DNA of 34,078 bases, from assembly GCA_905236455.1 (NCBI GenBank), contig CAJOPT010000063.1:1-34078 (forward strand), read 5' to 3'. Shown here piece after piece: positions 30,315 through 34,078 of this stretch. Origin of the DNA: an uncultured Prevotella sp. (lineage in GTDB: Bacteria; Bacteroidota; Bacteroidia; Bacteroidales; Bacteroidaceae). The translations under genes were made by a program, and so were the position numbers. Numbering within the stretch: position 1 is the first letter of the stretch; each line of letters begins with the position of its first letter. The notes beneath the pieces were generated by a model. That model saw only the letters and a list, made by a program, of their open reading frames with translations, did not search any database and had not been told where the DNA came from.

Positions 30315-30992
30315 TTAATCCTGCAGCTTCTTTAACGCGTTTTCACCGCCTTTGGCATTAGCAAAGAGCCCATTGTTGGATGCCTGAGCCTCCTGCATAA
30401 CCTTTGCTGCCTCTTTTGCCTCGGCTTCCCTGCGCTCATTATCACGTTTCTGCTGACTCTTCTTCTGGATTCCAGCTTTCTTGGGTGCCATATACAAGAA
30501 CATCTTCTTGCCTTCGAGCTTTGGCAACTGCTCTACTTTTCCATATTCCTCCAAGTCATTAGCAAAACGAAGGAGAAGGACTTCACCCTGCTCCTTGAAC
30601 AGAATACTCCTTCCACGGAAGAACACGTACGCACGGACTTTATTCCCTTCCTCAAGAAACTCTATGGCATGCTTCAGTTTGAACTGGTAGTCATGCTCAT
30701 CAGTCTGAGGACCAAAACGGATTTCCTTCACTTCCTGCTTAACCTGCTTCTGCTTCATCTCTTTCTGACGCTTCTTCTGCTGGTACAGGAATTTGGAATA
30801 GTCGATGATCCGACAAACTGGCGGTTGTGCATTCGGGGAAATCTCAACAAGGTCTACTCCTTCTTGCTGTGCCAAGTCCAATGCTTTGCGTATTGGCATC
30901 ACCTCTGCCCCATTATCGCTTACAACACGTACTTCCCTAACGCGAATCTGCTCATTCACGCGGTACTGATTCTTCATTTTGTCATTCTTCAT
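30315..30992 (-). CDS. infC: Translation initiation factor IF-3
   Basis: This 225-residue protein begins with Y-R-V-N-E-Q-I-R and has [22 protein letters not shown], the family's N-terminal signature, then [13 protein letters not shown] and [11 protein letters not shown] in the C-terminal domain. It prevents 30S-50S association and checks initiator pairing. A Glu/Lys/Ala-rich tail of about 45 residues ([10 protein letters not shown]) is longer than in E. coli, as usual in Bacteroidetes. A second ATG (30977) is also possible; I keep the first. Confidence 0.97.
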   Translation of the reverse strand: MKNDKMKNQYRVNEQIRVREVRVVSDNGAEVMPIRKALDLAQQEGVDLVEISPNAQPPVCRIIDYSKFLYQQKKRQKEMKQKQVKQEVKEIRFGPQTDEHDYQFKLKHAIEFLEEGNKVRAYVFFRGRSILFKEQGEVLLLRFANDLEEYGKVEQLPKLEGKKMFLYMAPKKAGIQKKSQQKRDNERREAEAKEAAKVMQEAQASNNGLFANAKGGENALKKLQD

Positions 30993-31029
30993 CCAACTAT
31001 TTTAATGTCCTTTTTTATTTAAACGGCTG

Positions 31030-31061
31030 CAAAGTTAGATATTTTCAATGAAATTACAAAA
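31030..31061 (-). promoter_or_regulatory. Promoter of infC-rpmI-rplT
   Basis: Minus-strand TTTTG (complement of 31057-31061), 19 nt, then TAACTTTG (complement of 31030-31037), 37 nt upstream of the infC ATG. Confidence 0.75.
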
Positions 31062-31081
31062 TAAAACAGTATTATTTTTTA

Positions 31082-31260
31082 TTTATCCTCGCTTTTTCGT
31101 ACCTTTAAAGAAGGTACTACCGCTCGGCATAAAAAAGAAAAAAGCGTTTTCTTTTGGTTTTGTGCTCGCTTATGCGTACCTTTGAAGAAGGTACTACCGC
31201 TCGACAAAAAAAGAAAAAAGCGTTTTCTTTTGGTTTTGTGCTCGCTTATGCGTACCTTTG
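31082..31260 (+). repeat. Tandem promoter cassette upstream of phenylacetate-CoA ligase
   Basis: A 76-77-bp unit occurs two full times plus the start of a third: CGTACC lies at 31098, 31175 and 31251. Each unit runs from the -7 box through a palindrome (GTACCTT / AAGGTAC at 31099-31117 and 31176-31194), an A-rich tract, GCGTTTTCTTTTGG and TGTGCTCGCTTATG to the next box. The first box reads TACCTTTA and is probably weak. It matches the cassette before the ABC-F gene on the other strand. Confidence 0.88.
31228..31260 (+). promoter_or_regulatory. Promoter of phenylacetate-CoA ligase, leaderless
   Basis: TTTTG (31228-31232), 20 nt, TACCTTTG (31253-31260), then CAGCC and ATG 31266. Transcription should begin at or beside the ATG. 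Confidence 0.75.
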
Positions 31261-31265
31261 CAGCC

Positions 31266-32582
31266 ATGGAGAGATATTCTGACTATTTCAATCCAGAAAT
31301 GGAGACTATGAGCCGTGAAGATTTGAACAAGCTTCAATTTACACGGCTAAAAGAGACTGTGAGACTTTGCTTGAATACAGAATTTTATCAAGAACGATTC
31401 AAGCAATTAGGTATATCAACAGAAGACATTAAGTCTTTGGATGACATTCGTAAACTGCCGTTCACTACAAAGGAGGATTTACGTGAGCATTATCCTTTCG
31501 GGCTGGCAGCTGTACCTTTAAAAGATTGCGTACGCCTGCATTCGTCCAGTGGAACAACGGGCAATCCGACTGTTGTCCTTCATACACAGAAAGATCTCGA
31601 TGAGTGGCAGAATGCCGTTGCCAGATGTCTGTGGATGGTGGGTAGCCGCCCTGAGGATGTATTCCAGAACTCAGCAGGATACGGTATGTTTACCGCAGGT
31701 CTTGGTTTCCAATATGGCGCAGAGAAGGTTGGCATGCTGACCGTACCGGCTGCAGCGGGAAATACTAAGCGGCAAATAAAATTCATAACGGACTTTGGAA
31801 CATCTGTCCTACATGCCATCCCGAGCTATGCCTCACGTATCTATGAGGTAATGCAAGAAGAAGGTGTCGACCCACGTAAAGACACAAAGCTTCGCATCCT
31901 ATGTATTGGAGCAGAGCCACACAGTGAGGAACAACGCCAGCGCATTGAGAAGAACCTTGGTGTCAAGGCATACAACTCATACGGTATATCTGAGATGATG
32001 GGACCTGGTGTGGCTTTCGAATGTCAGGAGCAAAACGGTCTGCATATATGGGAAGACTATTTCATTGTGGAGATTATCGACCCTGTGACATTGGAGCCTG
32101 TTCCCGAAGGAGAGTTGGGAGAGTTGGTTATCACAACGATCAATCGTGAGGCGATGCCATTGCTGAGATACCGTACACGTGACCTCACCAGAATCTTACC
32201 TGGCGAATGTCCGTGTGGCAGGCACCATAAACGTCTGGCACGCCTGCAGGGACGCAGCGACGACATGATGATTCTCAAGGGTGTCAACATCTTCCCTATA
32301 CAGATTGAGAAGATATTGCTGAAGTTCAAGGAGCTGAGCACTGATTATCTCATCACACTGGAGACGAAGGATAATAATGACACTATGACTGTAGAGGTAG
32401 AACTTAGCCAACTGTTTACTGACGATTATCAGCGACTTGAGAAACTGGTGAAAGAGATTACCCGTCAGCTGAAAGATGAGATCCTCATTACACCTAAGGT
32501 ACGTTTAGTTCCAAAGGGAACTCTCAACGTGTCCGACGAGAAGAAAGCTGTCAGGGTAAAGGATTTAAGAAAGCTTTTCTAA
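31266..32582 (+). CDS. Phenylacetate-CoA ligase (PaaK-like)
   Basis: I place the start at 31266, giving 438 residues; reading from 31182 would cross the promoter. It is an AMP-forming ligase with the P-loop S-S-S-G-T-T-G-N-P-T, the A5-type Y-N-S-Y-G-I-S-E-M-M-G-P-G, and the C-terminal R-Y-R-T-R-D-L and G-R-S-D-D-M-M-I-L-K-G-V-N-I-F-P motifs of PaaK. Length fits the family. It converts phenylacetate (or a related aryl acid) with ATP and CoA. No other phenylacetate catabolic gene is nearby; in Bacteroidales the gene is often isolated or near indolepyruvate ferredoxin oxidoreductase genes and may work on products of aromatic amino acids. That role is inference. Confidence 0.9.
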   Translation: MERYSDYFNPEMETMSREDLNKLQFTRLKETVRLCLNTEFYQERFKQLGISTEDIKSLDDIRKLPFTTKEDLREHYPFGLAAVPLKDCVRLHSSSGTTGNPTVVLHTQKDLDEWQNAVARCLWMVGSRPEDVFQNSAGYGMFTAGLGFQYGAEKVGMLTVPAAAGNTKRQIKFITDFGTSVLHAIPSYASRIYEVMQEEGVDPRKDTKLRILCIGAEPHSEEQRQRIEKNLGVKAYNSYGISEMMGPGVAFECQEQNGLHIWEDYFIVEIIDPVTLEPVPEGELGELVITTINREAMPLLRYRTRDLTRILPGECPCGRHHKRLARLQGRSDDMMILKGVNIFPIQIEKILLKFKELSTDYLITLETKDNNDTMTVEVELSQLFTDDYQRLEKLVKEITRQLKDEILITPKVRLVPKGTLNVSDEKKAVRVKDLRKLF

Positions 32583-32602
32583 AAGAAATATTCAAAGTTA
32601 CG

Positions 32603-32634
32603 GTGGCAATCTCACAAAGGTTGCCACTTTTTTT
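32603..32634 (+). terminator. Terminator of phenylacetate-CoA ligase
   Basis: GTGGCAA (32603-32609) and TTGCCAC (32621-32627) pair around an 11-nt loop and are followed by seven T residues (32628-32634), 20 nt after the stop. Confidence 0.88.
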
Positions 32635-32636
32635 AC

Positions 32637-32693
32637 ATAGATAAAGAAATGGGAGAAATGCCTACAAAAGCATTCTCCCATTTCTTTATCTAT
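32637..32693. terminator. Long hairpin between convergent genes
   Basis: Arms of about 25 and 24 nt (32637-32661 and 32670-32693) pair with a single bulged base and an 8-nt loop. It sits 17 nt after the MFS gene's stop on the minus strand, just beyond the ligase terminator. There is no separate T-run on the minus strand, but the 3' arm itself is T-rich. Likely the MFS gene's terminator or an mRNA 3'-end stabiliser. Confidence 0.7.
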
Positions 32694-32710
32694 CTAATAG
32701 GATACCTCGA

Positions 32711-34078
32711 TTAGTCTTCGAGAACTATTGGCTTGTACTTAGGTACAAGGGTCTTCATGATGCACCAGCCGATGAGGTAAGCAACTGCACAGAAGCAGAA
32801 GACTACCATATAAGCGGCAGGCTTGCCGTCGAAACCGAAGAATGAGAACGCCTCACCCTGCTCGGCAGCCCATGTGAAGAACTGACCGGAACCCATGTTG
32901 ATAGCCATAGAACCGAAACCGCCCGCCATAGTGCCAAGACCTACAAGAGTACCGATAGTTGACTTGGGGAACATGTCACCGACGGTAGAGAAGAGGTTGG
33001 CTGACCATGCCTGGTGACCGGCACCAAGGAGACCAATGAGGACAGCAGGCCACCAAGCGCTGTAAGCACCTAAGGGCTGTGCAAAAAGACCGAGAACGGG
33101 GAAGCAGGCAAAGATAAACATTGCACGCATACGACCTAAGTAAGGATTCATGCCCTTCTTCTCAACGAAGTACTTCGGCAGGTAACCGCCACCGATAGAG
33201 AGGACGGTAACGATGAAGTAAAGGGTGAAGATAAGGGCGATACCCATGCCTGAGTCTGAGGTGTAGCCATACTGGTCAGAGAAGTATGCCGGTGCCCAGA
33301 AAAGGAAGAACCACCATACGCCGTCAGTCATGAACTTACCAACGAGGAACGACCAGGTCTGCTTGAAGGTGAAACACTTGAAGAATGGTATTGTCTCTTC
33401 TTCCTTGACGTTTTCGCGATTCTGTACGTCAGCTATGTCGGTATCCTGCTCAATATAGTTAAGCTCTGCCTGGTTCACGAACTTGTTCTTGTTAGGTTTG
33501 TCGTAAGCCCAAATCCACAGGCCCATCCATACGTAACCGAGCACACCGATGATGATGAAAGCCATCTCCCATCCCCATGCACGAGCAAGAAGAGGAATAG
33601 TAGCAGGAGCGGCAAGAGCACCTACGGAAGCACCGCTGTTGAAGATTGACGTGGCAAAGGCACGGTCCTTGGCAGGGAAGTACTCGGCAGTAGCCTTGAT
33701 AGCTGAGGGGAAGTTACCTGCCTCACCGACAGCGAGGACAAGACGACAAGAGAGGAAGAGCCATACGCTGACGGTAGCTATGGCAACAGCAGCATCGGAG
33801 CCTGCCTGGACAAGGCGGAGAGCCTCGATAGAGTCGTAACCCTCAATGGTCATAGCTGCCCATCCGCAACCGGCGTGGAGCACAGCACCTGTTGACCATA
33901 CGAAGATGGCAATGAGGTAACCTTTCTTGGTTCCCATGAAGTCGATGAACTTGCCTGCGAAGAGGTTCGCAATAGCGTAGAACAGTGAGAAAAGACCGGT
34001 AATAGTACCATAGTCGGCATCTGTCCAGTGGAACTCAGGAGCAATAAAGTCCTTCCACGTTAATGACAGCACCTGACG
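32711..34078 (-). CDS. MFS transporter, ExuT/anion:cation symporter type (N-terminus outside window)
   Basis: The gene runs off the right edge, leaving 455 codons to the stop. The first visible residues R-Q-V-L-S-L-T-W are the usual end of the first helix loop (D-R-x-x-L-S), so about 20-30 residues are missing and the GTG at 34072 is an internal Val, not a start. Visible are G-K-F-I-D-F-M-G-T-K-K-G-Y (helix 2-3 loop), R-L-V-L-A-V-G-E-A-G-N-F-P-S-A-I-K-A (helix 4) and about ten more helices. This group moves hexuronates or related sugar acids with a cation. The A-G-N-F-P motif supports the assignment; the exact substrate is open. No uronate-catabolism gene lies in the window. Confidence 0.9.
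   Translation of the reverse strand, partial: RQVLSLTWKDFIAPEFHWTDADYGTITGLFSLFYAIANLFAGKFIDFMGTKKGYLIAIFVWSTGAVLHAGCGWAAMTIEGYDSIEALRLVQAGSDAAVAIATVSVWLFLSCRLVLAVGEAGNFPSAIKATAEYFPAKDRAFATSIFNSGASVGALAAPATIPLLARAWGWEMAFIIIGVLGYVWMGLWIWAYDKPNKNKFVNQAELNYIEQDTDIADVQNRENVKEEETIPFFKCFTFKQTWSFLVGKFMTDGVWWFFLFWAPAYFSDQYGYTSDSGMGIALIFTLYFIVTVLSIGGGYLPKYFVEKKGMNPYLGRMRAMFIFACFPVLGLFAQPLGAYSAWWPAVLIGLLGAGHQAWSANLFSTVGDMFPKSTIGTLVGLGTMAGGFGSMAINMGSGQFFTWAAEQGEAFSFFGFDGKPAAYMVVFCFCAVAYLIGWCIMKTLVPKYKPIVLED

Noticed and set aside
31082..31260. CRISPR array
   Set aside because: Units are 76-77 bp, contiguous and similar over their whole length with no variable spacers, and they contain promoter boxes. 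No cas gene is present.
31182..31265. Upstream extension of phenylacetate-CoA ligase to 31182
   Set aside because: It reads through the same cassette. The peptide resembles the ABC-F extension only because the DNA is repeated, and the frame differs after the A-rich tract.
34070..34072. GTG as start of the MFS transporter
   Set aside because: It is the Val of R-Q-V-L-S-L, within the conserved loop after helix 1. The frame continues to the window edge, so the gene is simply cut.

Overview
The window looks like a stretch of a Bacteroidales chromosome, most likely Prevotellaceae (Prevotella or a close relative). Evidence: promoters of the Bacteroidetes type (TTTG or TTG, 19-21 nt, TAnnTTTG), few Shine-Dalgarno sites, a DUF6029/Omp28/TlpA cluster, a TonB-dependent receptor, and surface proteins with a Prevotella-like short C-terminal domain. 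No rRNA, tRNA, CRISPR array, transposase or phage gene was seen.

Layout. (1) 1-411 is non-coding with a 14-bp triplet repeat. (2) 412-6157 (+) is a five-gene cell-envelope cluster: a TlpA-like thioredoxin, a DUF6029 outer-membrane protein, an Omp28-type lipoprotein, a small secreted protein and a large Omp28-type protein. It ends in a strong terminator. (3) 6244-8736 (-) is a TonB-dependent receptor with its own promoter. (4) 16880-8873 (-) is a probable operon: ABC-F ATPase, M13 peptidase, MetA, U32 protein, zinc-ribbon membrane protein. (5) 22266-17071 (-) is a 1649-residue secreted protein with two CotH-kinase-like domains, followed 6 nt later by a 79-residue acidic peptide. (6) 28533-22444 (-) is a complete tripartite efflux operon (TolC, HlyD-type adaptor, double ABC ATPase, two ABC-2 permeases), divergent from an AraC-type regulator at 28697. 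(7) 30992-29663 (-) is infC-rpmI-rplT. (8) 31266-32582 (+) is phenylacetate-CoA ligase. (9) 32711-34078 (-) is an MFS hexuronate-type transporter cut by the window edge.

The most unusual content is not a gene. First, a roughly 70-bp element made of two hairpins sits in the sense orientation inside four unrelated genes (DUF6029, TonB receptor, U32, ABC permease). Its core is read in the same frame (E-S/A-D/Y-K) each time. In the permease it is a clean 21-residue insertion relative to the paralogous permease next door, much like Rickettsia palindromic elements. Second, short arrays of GTYRAC-like hexamers (GTTAAC, GTCAAC, GTTGAC) lie in linkers or loops of several genes and are read in different frames. 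Third, a 76-77-bp promoter cassette containing a TAnnTTTG box and a palindrome is tandemly repeated in front of both the ABC-F and the phenylacetate-CoA ligase genes. Both of these genes appear to be leaderless.
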